Shown piece after piece: positions 32,452-42,500 of a stretch of 64,000 bases of DNA. The notes under the pieces are model-generated. The model was not told the origin of the DNA and did no database searches. It was given only the letters and a program-made list of their open reading frames with translations. This DNA is from Brachionus rotundiformis (Eukaryota; Rotifera; Eurotatoria; Ploima; Brachionidae), in NCBI GenBank assembly GCA_016802295.1, contig JAESIW010000199.1, positions 24,095 to 88,094 of the forward strand, given 5' to 3'. Position numbers and translations under genes: made by a program. Every line of letters begins with the position of its first letter. The first letter of the stretch is position 1.

Positions 32452-35184
32452 ATGATAACAATTTTGGTGATGTTAGCAATGACGAATTTTGTTCTAACAG
32501 AGCAAAAGTGTCCTTTTCCGTCTTGTAAATCGAACTTGGTGGACAATCTTTGTCAAATTGTTTGTGACCGAAATGCAGTGCCTGAAATTGGTGATCCAAC
32601 CCTCGAGATAAGTCTCATTACATTTTCGAATTTACAGAATGTTCCATCAGAATCATTTAAACAATTAAAAATAAAGAAATTAATTATTAAATCGAGTGAA
32701 TTGGAATCAGTTGATAGCGATGCTTTTATTGGTGTACACAAACTAGATAGCCTAGATATTATAAATGTCACCAATTTAAATTCGTCTTTTCCAATGGCAT
32801 TAAAAAATTTAGAAAATTTGACTCATTCATTTAGAATTTTAGATTGCAATCTGACCAATATGGAATTGGATGAAATCCTTGACAACATGGATAATTGGCA
32901 TTTATTGAGCTATTTTTCATTAAGTAATAATAATATTAAAAATTTTGATCATAATTTTGAGAATTTTATCAATTTAAAATCACTCTATCTTAATAATAAT
33001 TTGATTGAAAATTTTACTTTGGCTAGCTCAAGTTTGGAATATTTAAGTCTTGATTCGAACCAAATGAGTAGTCTGACTGGTAGTGAGCTAGATGAGCTTC
33101 CAAATTTAAATCATCTGGACCTAAATGCGAACCAAATAGAATATTTGGAGTTCGGTGAGCATACAAGTTTGAGAATTTTATCTCTAACCGGAAACAGGAT
33201 TCAGACTTTGGCAAATGAGATTTTTAGAAATTTATCAAATCTTGAAATGTTATACTTAAACGAGAATGATTTGACAGATATTGGCATAGATGCATTCTGT
33301 CATTTGAACAGTTTATCTATTTTGGCCTTATCTTCCAACCCTATTGGCAATCTAAGCTTAAACTGTCTGAGCTCATTAGAACAATTTTTTTTGTCGAATA
33401 CAAGTTTAGGTGGTCACGTGACTGAAAAGCAGTTTCCCAATGCAAAAAATCTTATTGTCTTGGACTTATCCAACAACCAAATAGAAAATTTAGAATTTGA
33501 AAATTTGACCAATTTGTATGCTTTATATTTAGATGGAAATAAATTGTCTAATTTAAGCAATCGAACCACTCAAGCGATTCGAAATGTAGAAGGTCTAAAA
33601 TTATCTGACAACGATTTCACCGATTTGTACTCAGCTAATCTGCATAATTTGAAAAAATTGAAAATTTTAAATTTTTCAAAAAATTATTTGTTAAATATAG
33701 ATAATAGTGACTTTGTAGACAACAAAGAATTAATGGAACTTGACCTCAGTTTTAATTCAATAGATGATATAGAATTTGCCAAATTAGAAGAGTTATTTTA
33801 CATTGAATTAAGTGGAAACAAAATTGAAATAATCAAAAATAACAGCTTTTATAAGTTATCTAATCTTAGATATCTGCATCTAAATAGCAATATGATATCA
33901 AAAATAGGACCAAAGGCATTTGACGAAAATACCAAATTGGAAATTTTATATTTAGATAATAACAGGCTTAAACTAATACCTGATATTCATAAACTGTCTA
34001 ATTTGTCTTTTCTTATATTAAGTAATAACAGAATTGCTTCTTTGCCAAATAATGCTTTTGAGAAAATCAGTCAAGAAAAAACAAAGCTTCGAATTGATCT
34101 AAGAAATAACAGTATTGCTGAATTTTCCTCTAAAGTATTCTGCTCACGTTTTAGCCAAACATTTGGTCTGGAAAACACAGATCTGTATTTGAACAATTTA
34201 AACACGATTGATAGCTGTTTATTAACACAAATTAGATCAGATTCTACCATCTACTTAAATGAAACCACATGTGAAATCAACTATTTTAGTCATCAGTTCA
34301 ATGTGACAGTAATTGGCAAACATTACAACCAAAGTTGTTCGAATAAAAGAATAGACAAATGCAAGTCAAAGGTTTATGCATGTCCGAAAAAAGATGACTT
34401 TGTTCGCTACACAACTTGGATCACTGGTGATCCGCACATTTTCTCGTACCAAAATAGATACCAAGTATGCAATCTCAAAAGCGAGAATGTTTGCTTTCAA
34501 TATAAAAATTTCACTCTGTTGTGCCATGACCAAGAAGTTAATAATGTCACAAATGCTACCGTTTTGACAAGTGTTAAATTCATCTATACTACTTATGATG
34601 GAAAGAATGTTAATATATCATTTGATAATCAAAGTTTTCCAGCCTATTTTTCTAATGGTCAGAAAAAAATAGTTGATCAAGTTGATGGCACAGACAAAAC
34701 AATTGCTGAGATAATTGACCAGGAAATATTCAGGATATTGGTGCTATATGAATCAAAGACCCATATCTTTGTGACCAAGAATGAACGATATTTTTCAGTG
34801 ACTGTAAGAGCCACACACGACACATATGCAGAAAGTACAGGTGTTTTGTACCAAGGTTGTGAGAGTGGTGAGACAAACATGAGCAAGAGAAAAAAAAGAG
34901 AAACTTCAAATTGTACCAAAATTTGCAGCGAGACTGACTTTGATACTGGTGATGAGAATATGTCAAGAGACGATTTAGAGAAAGCGTGCAACTTTGATTG
35001 CTTGGTTATTGGTACAAATGGGGTAAAATTGCTGAAGGATTCAATCAAAGTTGTTTCATTTGTGAACCAGAGTGATAATTTTTTTGATTTTTTGAAAAAT
35101 TATGAAATGTCAAGATTTGAAATGACAAATATTTACATATTAACAATTTTTTATTTTATAATTTTATTCAATTTTTATTACTAA
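32452..35184 (+). CDS. Secreted LRR protein with RGM-like C-terminal domain
   Basis: Single exon, 910 residues from ATG 32452 (MITILVMLAMTNFVLTEQ, a signal peptide). A Cys-rich cap (KCPFPSCKSNLVDNLCQIVC) is followed by about 20 leucine-rich repeats (residues ~45-600; e.g. LEYLSLDSNQMSSLTGSELD, LRYLHLNSNMISKIGPKAF). From about 655 the sequence changes to TTWITGDPHIFSYQNRYQVC, then TSVKFIYTTYDGKN, SFPAYFSNG, THIFVTKNERYFSVTVRA and YQGCESGE, matching in order the repulsive guidance molecule/hemojuvelin C-terminal domain (GDPHIRTF...QTC; LPAAFVDG; TTVFVRQVGRYLTLAIR). The Asp660-Pro661 bond is where RGMs self-cleave. A basic KRKKRE (812-817) may be a protease site. The last ~17 residues are hydrophobic, as for a GPI anchor or membrane tail. 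The RGM N-terminal BMP-binding domain is absent. Confidence 0.85.
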   Translation: MITILVMLAMTNFVLTEQKCPFPSCKSNLVDNLCQIVCDRNAVPEIGDPTLEISLITFSNLQNVPSESFKQLKIKKLIIKSSELESVDSDAFIGVHKLDSLDIINVTNLNSSFPMALKNLENLTHSFRILDCNLTNMELDEILDNMDNWHLLSYFSLSNNNIKNFDHNFENFINLKSLYLNNNLIENFTLASSSLEYLSLDSNQMSSLTGSELDELPNLNHLDLNANQIEYLEFGEHTSLRILSLTGNRIQTLANEIFRNLSNLEMLYLNENDLTDIGIDAFCHLNSLSILALSSNPIGNLSLNCLSSLEQFFLSNTSLGGHVTEKQFPNAKNLIVLDLSNNQIENLEFENLTNLYALYLDGNKLSNLSNRTTQAIRNVEGLKLSDNDFTDLYSANLHNLKKLKILNFSKNYLLNIDNSDFVDNKELMELDLSFNSIDDIEFAKLEELFYIELSGNKIEIIKNNSFYKLSNLRYLHLNSNMISKIGPKAFDENTKLEILYLDNNRLKLIPDIHKLSNLSFLILSNNRIASLPNNAFEKISQEKTKLRIDLRNNSIAEFSSKVFCSRFSQTFGLENTDLYLNNLNTIDSCLLTQIRSDSTIYLNETTCEINYFSHQFNVTVIGKHYNQSCSNKRIDKCKSKVYACPKKDDFVRYTTWITGDPHIFSYQNRYQVCNLKSENVCFQYKNFTLLCHDQEVNNVTNATVLTSVKFIYTTYDGKNVNISFDNQSFPAYFSNGQKKIVDQVDGTDKTIAEIIDQEIFRILVLYESKTHIFVTKNERYFSVTVRATHDTYAESTGVLYQGCESGETNMSKRKKRETSNCTKICSETDFDTGDENMSRDDLEKACNFDCLVIGTNGVKLLKDSIKVVSFVNQSDNFFDFLKNYEMSRFEMTNIYILTIFYFIILFNFYY

Positions 35185-35479
35185 ATTTTTTAACAACTTT
35201 CATTAAGATAATTGATGATTTTTTTGAAAAAATTCTAACAAAGCTTGACTTATATTTTGTTTTAATTTTTAGATGAAAAAAAATTTGCTTTTAAAATTTT
35301 TTAATCAATCTTTTCAACATTTACTCTGAGTATTGATTTTTTAGATATTTACTTAATTGAAAAACTAAATAAAAAATAAATAATCAAAAATCAAAAAAAT
35401 TATCAAAAGCTACCAAAATAAAATACTTGAGTGCTGTTCCTTGGATATGAAGCACTTAAAGCTTAATATTTACATTCTT
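35185..35479. other. AT-rich 3' flank of the LRR gene
   Basis: No feature is seen before the inverted tRNA-Val repeat. Confidence 0.4.
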
Positions 35480-35508
35480 TGGAACTTTTTTTTCCAAAAA
35501 AAAACAAA

Positions 35509-35581
35509 TACTTCGAGCGAGGATCGAACTCGCGACCTTCTGCGTGTAAAGCAGATGTGATAACCACTACACCATCGAAGC
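35509..35581 (-). tRNA. tRNA-Val (TAC), left copy
   Basis: 73 nt cloverleaf on the minus strand: acceptor GCTTCGA, D arm TGTAGTGGTTATCA, anticodon loop TTTACAC (TAC), T arm CGCGAGTTCGATCCTCGC, discriminator A. Sequence identical to the copy at 35708-35780. Confidence 0.95.
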
Positions 35582-35707
35582 TTATCTTTAAATTTTAAGA
35601 ATAAATTTAAATAAACTAAAACATATGATTAATTGATTCAATTTTTTTTTCTATTATTATTTTTTAAATTTATATTAATAATTAAATTGGTTTTCCAAAT
35701 CGACATC

Positions 35708-35780
35708 GCTTCGATGGTGTAGTGGTTATCACATCTGCTTTACACGCAGAAGGTCGCGAGTTCGATCCTCGCTCGAAGTA
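35708..35780 (+). tRNA. tRNA-Val (TAC), right copy
   Basis: Identical 73 nt gene in the opposite orientation, followed by a long T-run that can serve as Pol III terminator. The first acceptor pair is G-U (GCTTCGA with TCGAAGT). Confidence 0.95.
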
Positions 35781-36051
35781 TGTGTTTTTTTTGGAAAAAA
35801 AAAAGTTCCAAAAAGTGTTCCAAAGAAGCATTTTTGGCCAAGATAAAAATTTGTTTAAATCCTAGATTCAACTCACTCAAAATCTCATTAAAACGAATTA
35901 CGTAATTATATTCCATTAAATTAAATAAATTTTTAACAAAAATTTCGAAGTTTATTTAGAAAAATGTTACATAATTAACTCTAGTTAACTGTTAATTTAG
36001 ACTATTAAATTTTAAAAAAAATTTTTAGTAGAAACATTTAATTTTTGGAAA

Positions 36052-36789
36052 ATGGAGTACATAGATTCACATGGATCGGACGAAGTTGGTATATTCAAAG
36101 GCTTTCGGGTCCACAAAGATTCTCATGGTGGCCTTTTCATGCTAAAAAAGAAAATAAGGCACTATTTAAGCGAATCTGACAGAAACAAGGTGCAATATCT
36201 GGATCATGATCAATTGAATCATCTACCTGAAGGCGAAAATGTAATGATAGTAAAGCAGCAGTTAACTGAGCCAAGAAAAATTCACAAGCACACTGACGAA
36301 TTTAAAAAAGTTGGAATTTTTACCCAAGAAGGACATTTATATGGAAAAGAAGTGTTTACAGGAGTTTATGGTGGTCAGTTTTTGTTTGAAAATGGTCAAA
36401 AGATACGCCTAGAAAAATCGGCTCTGAATTATGTTGAGGATATTAATAAAGATAAGGAAGAAAAGAAAAAAATTGGCATTTATATTGGTAAAGGAAAAAA
36501 GCATGGTCATCTTGTTTTTCAAGGTAAATTGGGAGAACTGTATTGTAAGATAAATGAACAGGAAAACTTAATTGCTGAGTCCGAAAAAAAATATGTTGAC
36601 AATTTTAAAAAATTAAAGGCAAGAAAAAAAAATAATACCAGAGTTAGTGATAAAGGAAATAAAAAAAATGATAGTGAAACTGAAAGTGATAGTTATAGTA
36701 ATGATAATAGTGATGAAGATGATGATAGCGAAGAAGTTGAAGACAGTGAATCCGAGAGTGTAATTAATTCAAGCGAAAGTTCTAATTAA
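36052..36789 (+). CDS. Repeat protein with acidic Ser/Asp/Glu tail, unknown
   Basis: Single exon, 245 residues. Three related segments follow one another: VGIFKGFRVHKDSHGGLFML (about 12-31), VGIFTQEG...KEVFTGVYGGQFLFENGQKIRL (about 87-120), and IGIYIGKGKKHGHLVFQGKL (about 141-160). The pattern F-x-G-x-x-GG-x-(F/Y)-x-(x)-NG-x-K resembles the small basic adaptor repeat seen in giant-virus and some eukaryotic proteins, but this is by eye only. Residues about 165-200 are basic, then a low-complexity acidic tail (TESDSYSNDNSDEDDDSEEV) ends the protein, as in many nuclear proteins. The ATG at 36052 (MEYIDSHG) is the first in frame. No catalytic motif is seen. Confidence 0.7.
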   Translation: MEYIDSHGSDEVGIFKGFRVHKDSHGGLFMLKKKIRHYLSESDRNKVQYLDHDQLNHLPEGENVMIVKQQLTEPRKIHKHTDEFKKVGIFTQEGHLYGKEVFTGVYGGQFLFENGQKIRLEKSALNYVEDINKDKEEKKKIGIYIGKGKKHGHLVFQGKLGELYCKINEQENLIAESEKKYVDNFKKLKARKKNNTRVSDKGNKKNDSETESDSYSNDNSDEDDDSEEVEDSESESVINSSESSN

Positions 36790-37812
36790 AATTTTTTTAT
36801 TCACTTTTTAAATAAAACATTTAAATTTGCTTTTTTTTATTTTTATTTAAATATTTAAATTGATAATTAAAACAAATATAATCAGATTTTTGTATTCTTT
36901 TCTTAAAGATTTTAGTCATTGACATAATTTTGACCAATAATGAGAATTAAAGGCATAGCTTTTCTTAAATATGCTATTAATTTGCACCCTTCATAAACAT
37001 TGGCAAAATAAATACACTGATTATTCATTAAACAAATAATTTTTACCTGCTAGAAACTTTTTAAAAATTATTTTTTAATTCGGTTGTTTATTTTAAGAAT
37101 ATAAGTTCAATTTTTTCAATATACATTGGAAAATACAACCACAAATAAGCCTTGCTAACATTGGAACTTTATTCTTTGAGAAAATCTAAAATAATGCCAT
37201 AATAAAACTAATTTTAACAAATTAAATTAATTTTTTTTCAATTTTTTATTAATTATTTAAAAAAAAGAAAGAATAGATTGTTTTAAATTGTTTGAATTAA
37301 TTAATTAATCATTTAAAATTAAAATGATGATCGAAAAAGTAAAAAAAAAGCAAAAAAATTGAAAAATTATCTTTTTTAGGACCAAAAGTAAATTTTGATC
37401 TGATATAAAAATTAAAAAAAAATTAACAAACTGAAATTTTAAATCAGTCTAAATCAAATCAAATGTAAACTTTCGCTAGTCCCAATAAAAAAGAAAATTT
37501 TTAAACTAAAAATTGAATGCAAAAATTCTGCCAACTACCTTGACTAAAAAATACCAAGCATTTGTTGGTACTAAGCTTTAATTCGTGCAAAAATATCTTA
37601 ATTATAATAATAAATGTGGATGCATGCAAACGAATGAATGCTTTGAAGATTGGCAATCACGCTGTTGAAACTTTTTTAAAAATTTTCTCTTTTCTTCTAT
37701 TTAACTCGGTGTATTTTCCATCATGCATTTGGCCGAGACCAATTTAGGTCATCTAATTAATGACCACTTTTCCTGTTTAGATTATCTGATAAAAGATAGT
37801 TAATTAACAGAA
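36790..37812. other. Intergenic; upstream region of RPL23A
   Basis: AT-rich. Just before the RPL23A start a pyrimidine run (CTTTTCCTG near 37766) resembles a 5' TOP-like start context of ribosomal protein mRNAs; this is weak. No other gene is supported. Confidence 0.35.
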
Positions 37813-38518
37813 ATGGCACCAAAAAAGACTACCAAGGCCGCAGCCCCAGCTGCTCAAACTGCTGCTAAAGGTAACTAGTTGCACTAATGAGATCCATGTT
37901 TTAATCACCTGTAATTTAAAGCCAAAAAGCACGTTCAGAAGGGAGCTCATTTGAAGAGAAGCCGCAAGATTAGAACCACTGTGCGATTCAGACGCCCAGT
38001 TACTTTATCTTTGCCAAGAAAGCCAAGATACCAACGCAAAAGTGTTCCAAGACGAAACAAGTTTGTTTTTTCCTTATTTATAAATGATGACATTTAATTA
38101 CATAAATGACTAAGATGATAATTTATGTATTCGTACTGTCTGATACTAAAAAATATATTAAAAAATTCATATCAATTAAATAACTTAATAATTGGAATTT
38201 AGATTGGACCAATTCACCATAATTAAGTACCCATTGACAACCGAGTCTGCCATGAAAAAAATTGAAGACCACAACACCTTGGTATTCGTTACTGACCTTA
38301 GAGCCAACAAGCCTCAAATTAAAAACGCTTTTAAAAAATTGTACGATGCCGATGTTGCCAAAATTAACACTTTGGTCAGACCAGATGGCGAGAAAAAGGC
38401 TTACGTCAAATTGACTCCAGACTTCGATGCCATGGATATTGCTAACAAAGTAATCTTTATTGAAAAAAATTTCTTAATTATTAATTTCATTTTTTATTTT
38501 TAGATAAATATCTGTTAA
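37813..38518 (+). CDS. RPL23A: 60S ribosomal protein L23a (uL23)
   Basis: Large-subunit protein at the nascent-peptide exit tunnel. Four exons: 37813-37870, 37922-38060, 38203-38449, 38504-38518, giving 152 residues (human 156). Order: Lys/Ala-rich N-terminus (MAPKKTTKAAAPAAQTAAK), KAKKHVQKGAHLKRSRKIRT, KSVPRRNKLDQFTIIKYPLT, TESAMKKIEDHNTLVFVTDL, KKLYDADVAKINTLVRPDGE, KKAYVKLTPDFDAMDIANK, then a five-codon last exon INIC-stop replacing the usual IGII. Intron 2 (142 bp) carries a C/D snoRNA, as ribosomal protein introns often do. AATAAA near 38555 is a likely poly(A) signal. Confidence 0.95.
38079..38148 (+). ncRNA. C/D box snoRNA in RPL23A intron 2
   Basis: Box C ATGATGA (38084-38090) and box D CTGA (38140-38143) are 49 nt apart. 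A C'-like GATGAT lies between. The guide directly upstream of box D, TGTATTCGTACTG, is the exact complement of CAGTACGAATACA, which I recall as a conserved stretch of metazoan 28S rRNA. The fifth base before box D would direct 2'-O-methylation of the U in CAGUACG. A short TTTA/TAAA terminal pairing is possible. The same guide is repeated in the snoRNA at 38629. Confidence 0.75.
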
Positions 38519-38628
38519 ATAATTTTAATTATTTGTGGTAAATTTATTTATTAAAATAAAAGTTTTAAATAAAAAATTTGCTTCAAATAATCGAAAAATT
38601 TTTTTTGTATTTTTTTATCTATTCCTTG

Positions 38629-38699
38629 AGATAATGATGACACCAATAACATGTTTGATTTTAATGAGATAATTCATGTATTCGTACTGTCTGAATCAT
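38629..38699 (+). ncRNA. Second C/D box snoRNA, same guide, 3' of RPL23A
   Basis: Box C ATGATGA (38634-38640), box D CTGA (38691-38694), and the identical guide ATGTATTCGTACTGT before box D; the middle differs from the intronic copy. GAT before box C can pair with ATC after box D as a terminal stem. It lies about 110 bp past the RPL23A stop and beyond its likely poly(A) signal, so it may be transcribed independently or from a read-through RNA. Confidence 0.65.
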
Positions 38700-38703
38700 T
38701 TAG

Positions 38704-38880
38704 TCAAAAAATAAAAGTATCATTAAATTTTAAATATGAAAGTAAAAGACTGTGATTAGATGGCTTGAACTCAATCACATTCGGCTTGCTGGTTGAAAAA
38801 TTAAAATTTATAGCCAGAAAAAAGATCACCGAAAACACCATTAGGACAATTATCTGCCAAATATTTAGATTATTTGACAT
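38704..38880 (-). CDS. Possible 58-residue single-pass membrane protein
   Basis: ATG at 38880 opens MSNNLNIWQIIVLMVFSVIF followed by FLAINFNFS, a clear hydrophobic segment at residues 7-24, then a polar tail (TSKPNVIEFKPSNHS). The block is less AT-rich than its flanks, which speaks for coding, but there is no homologue I can name. It could be an exon of a larger gene or chance. Confidence 0.35.
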   Translation of the reverse strand: MSNNLNIWQIIVLMVFSVIFFLAINFNFSTSKPNVIEFKPSNHSLLLSYLKFNDTFIF

Positions 38881-39522
38881 TTTAAAATATTGTATTAATA
38901 AGAATTTGAATGTTAAAAATATTTATGCTTGATTAGGTTTTTAAACGAACATTTTAAGAAAAAAGTCAATTTAATTTTAAAAGTTTTTTAATTAAAATCA
39001 ATCAAACTTTTTTAAATAAAGATAATTTCATTCGTATTTTGCTCAAGTTTAAACATTTTATTTTAACATTTTAATTTTTTCAAAAAATAAAAAATATCGG
39101 CTCATAATTTTTTAAAAAATTCTTTTAAATCTAATCTTTTTATTGCTAAAAATTGATATTTAAATAAAAAAGATAATAAATTTTTTTCCTAAATTAAACA
39201 CACCTCAAGCTTTGACATTTTGGAAAATTTTGACCCTAAAACTCAAATATTTGCTAATAAAATACCATCTAAAAATTGCTTAATTGTGAAAAAAAAACAC
39301 TACATTTTTATAATTTTATATCCACATTTATCTAATTAAATTTCTTATCCAATTTAAGATAAAAATATCAACTTTATTTGAACCTTTTTTTTGAGATTTA
39401 TGGAACAAACTATTTTTCTATTTAACTCCGAAATTTTTTATATCTAGAAATATATAAAATATTTTATAGTCTTGGTACAGCTTAGTATTTGGCATAATTT
39501 TAAAATTAAAAAAAAAATAAAA
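38881..39522. other. Intergenic, nothing recognised
   Basis: Very AT-rich upstream region of the second GH31 gene. Confidence 0.4.
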
Positions 39523-42500
39523 ATGAATAAAAAGACGATTGCGCTTTTTGGCGGAATTGCCACAGTTGCTGTTATAGCAATTGTTGTACCAATTGTAACT
39601 GTTGTGGTTACACGCGAAAATCCTGAATGCCAAGCACCAACTACCAGCATGCCCACAACAACAACAACAACTTATGTGCCAACAAAAAAACCCTATGATC
39701 CAAATGCTTTATCGGATGAAGATAAGACAAGGATAGATTGTTTCTTGGAGGCCGAGAGCAGATTCGAAAATTTGACCAAGTATCAGTGTGAAGAGGTGCG
39801 CGGTTGTGTTTATTCACCAATTGGATACGAACGAGTTCCAGACTGTTTTTTCAATCGAACCAAACTAGGTTATGAATTTGTGTCCATCAGCCAAGATATT
39901 AATAGAGAAACTGTCCGCCTTAAAAAATCACCTTTCGTCAAATCCCCGTACTTGGAAGAAATAAAAAATTTGATGTTTACTGTTGAATATTTGGGAGATA
40001 ATTTGGTCCATGTTAAAATATCCGATGCCGATGATGGGACTCGATACGAAGTTCCCTATAAACTCAATCAGATTCCTTTGATTGATGACAAAGCTAAAAG
40101 TAAAGCTAAATTTGAATACACAGTTGATCCAAACACAAACCTATTCAGCTTTAAAATCATCCGTAAATCAACAAATGAAGCCATTTTTGATACCAGCATG
40201 GGAGCTTTTGTGTTCAATAATCAATTTTTGCAGATTTCGACCAAGCTGCCATCTCGTTACATATATGGTTTTGGTGAAAATAATCACGAAAAATTGGCCC
40301 ATGACTTGGACTTTAGATCTTGGGGCATGTTTGCCAGAGATAATGCTCCTGGGTGGGGTGACAATCGAAACAATTATGGATTTCAACCAGTTTACTATGC
40401 TTTGGAAAATTCTACCAAAAGTCATATGGTCCTATTTTATACAAGCAATGCTATGGGTAAGCTTAACAACTTCACAATTGCTTAACTATGTTTCAAATTT
40501 AGATTGATTTAATTATCTTTATATCTTAATAATCAGTCAAATGATTTTTAATTAATTTTTAATTTAAATCAATTTTTTAAGAGTATTTATTTACGCCAAC
40601 GCCAAGTCTTACAATGAGAACTATTGGTGGAATCTTTGATCTATATTTTGTTATTGACGAAACACCTGAGGATGTTTTCAAGGCTTATCACAATGTAATA
40701 TTTTATAAATTTTCTTCTATTTTTTTTATAATAATTATATGATAACTATAAAAGTTAATTGGTCTTCCAGCTTTACCACCGTAAGAATTACTAGTCAATA
40801 AATAAACAAGTTACTTTATATTATAAAATTAAAGATATTGGTCATTTGGATTCCAAATATGTCGTTGGGGATATAATAATTTGGACGAAGTAAAAGATGT
40901 TGTCTCCAGGACCAGGAATATTCAATTGCCTCAAGTCCGAATCAAAAATTTATATATAAAAAGATAATTTTAATTTATTTTATAAATAGGATGTTCAATA
41001 TATTGACATAGAGTACATGATAGGCTATCGTATCTTGACAGTAAATCAGCTTAATTTCTCAGGCATAAGCGACTTCCAGAGAGATTTGGAAAAAAATGGC
41101 ACCAAACTTGTTCTAATTGTGGTAGGTTATCATTTATTTATTAAATTTTAAATTATTTTTAGTTAATTGTAATAAGATAAAATGTTTTAATCTTTAATCA
41201 ATAAGCTAATTAATTAGGACTTTAAAATTAATAAGATATAATAATATTTAAAAAAATTTGAATTTGAATTTATAAATGCTTAATCTAAGGATCCGGGTAT
41301 AGTCATGGAGAGAAACAATTCCCAATACATGTCCGGTTTGGAAAAAGATATATACATCAAATGGCCCAATAATTTGCAGCCATACGACAGAGATAACTTG
41401 GGCACAAACGAAATGATATCATGGTGTTGGCCAAACGGAAAGTTGATGTTTCCTGACTACATGAATTCCAACACTCATGACTGGTGGTATGAAGTAATCA
41501 ATGAGTTTGTCAATAATCCAGTTAATGGTACTAATATGAATGGAATATGGATAGACATGAATGAGCCTTCTTCATTTGAAACTAATGAAATAAAACCTTG
41601 GAATTGGTTGTATCCAGAGGATGATCAAGACAGATATCCATATTTTACATTGAAATGTCCAGTTAATAAACTAGACGATCCACCTTATCGAACAAGTTTT
41701 TTTCCCCTAAAAAAATTGTTCTAACTTTTAAGTATTTTTATTAAAGAGAGTGTTTTTGCTTTTGATTCAGAGTACCAACTAGATCCTAAATCACGGCTTT
41801 CCCAAAAGACATTATGTATGATTGGCGTGCATACTTACGAAAACAAAAAATTTTACCACTATGATGTTCATAATCTTTATGCTCATTCTCAAGCATTGGC
41901 CACTTATAAGTAATTAAAAATTGATATCTTTTTTCTATCTATAAATTAATTTTTTTATTAGTGCTTTTAAAAAAATCAAAGCTAAAAGACCATTTGTTCT
42001 AACAAGATCAAATTTTGTTGGCACTGGAAAATATTCTGCTCATTGGTAAGTCATTCAAATGGTTATATGAAAAAATTTATTTATCTAATTTTTTGATAGA
42101 AATACATTTTTTTGTATTTTTTTATCTATGAAAAACATTTTCAGCTTAATTGTTATGAATTAAGAGCTTAAACGTAGAATAAAAATTCATTTTAAGGTTG
42201 GGAGATAATGATGCCACTTGGAAACACATGAAAATGTCCATCATAGGTGCCATTGAATACAACATGTTTGGAATACCAATGGTAAAGATCAAAAGTTTTA
42301 TTTTGTTGAAAAATATAGTTTTTTTTAAGATTGGAGCTGACATATGCGGTTTTTTTATAAGTGTACAAGACGCAGAAATGTGTACCAGATGGCTACAATT
42401 GGGATCATTTTATACATTTTCCAGTAAAATTATTTACTCAATAATTAATTTTTTTAAATCAATTCTAATAAAGGAAACCATAATGCTAACAACAATTTGC

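Larger units (their letters stand above)
35480..35812. repeat. Inverted repeat carrying two tRNA-Val genes
   Basis: The two tRNA genes face away from a 126 bp spacer, and the similarity continues past their 3' ends: GGAACTTTTTTTTCC beside the left copy and GGAAAAAAAAAAGTTCC beside the right. The unit duplicated in inverted orientation therefore includes the 3' flank with its terminator T-run. Confidence 0.8.

Noticed and set aside
37562..37747. 61-codon plus-strand frame before RPL23A
   Set aside because: AT-rich intergenic DNA without domain or codon bias; RPL23A starts independently at 37813.
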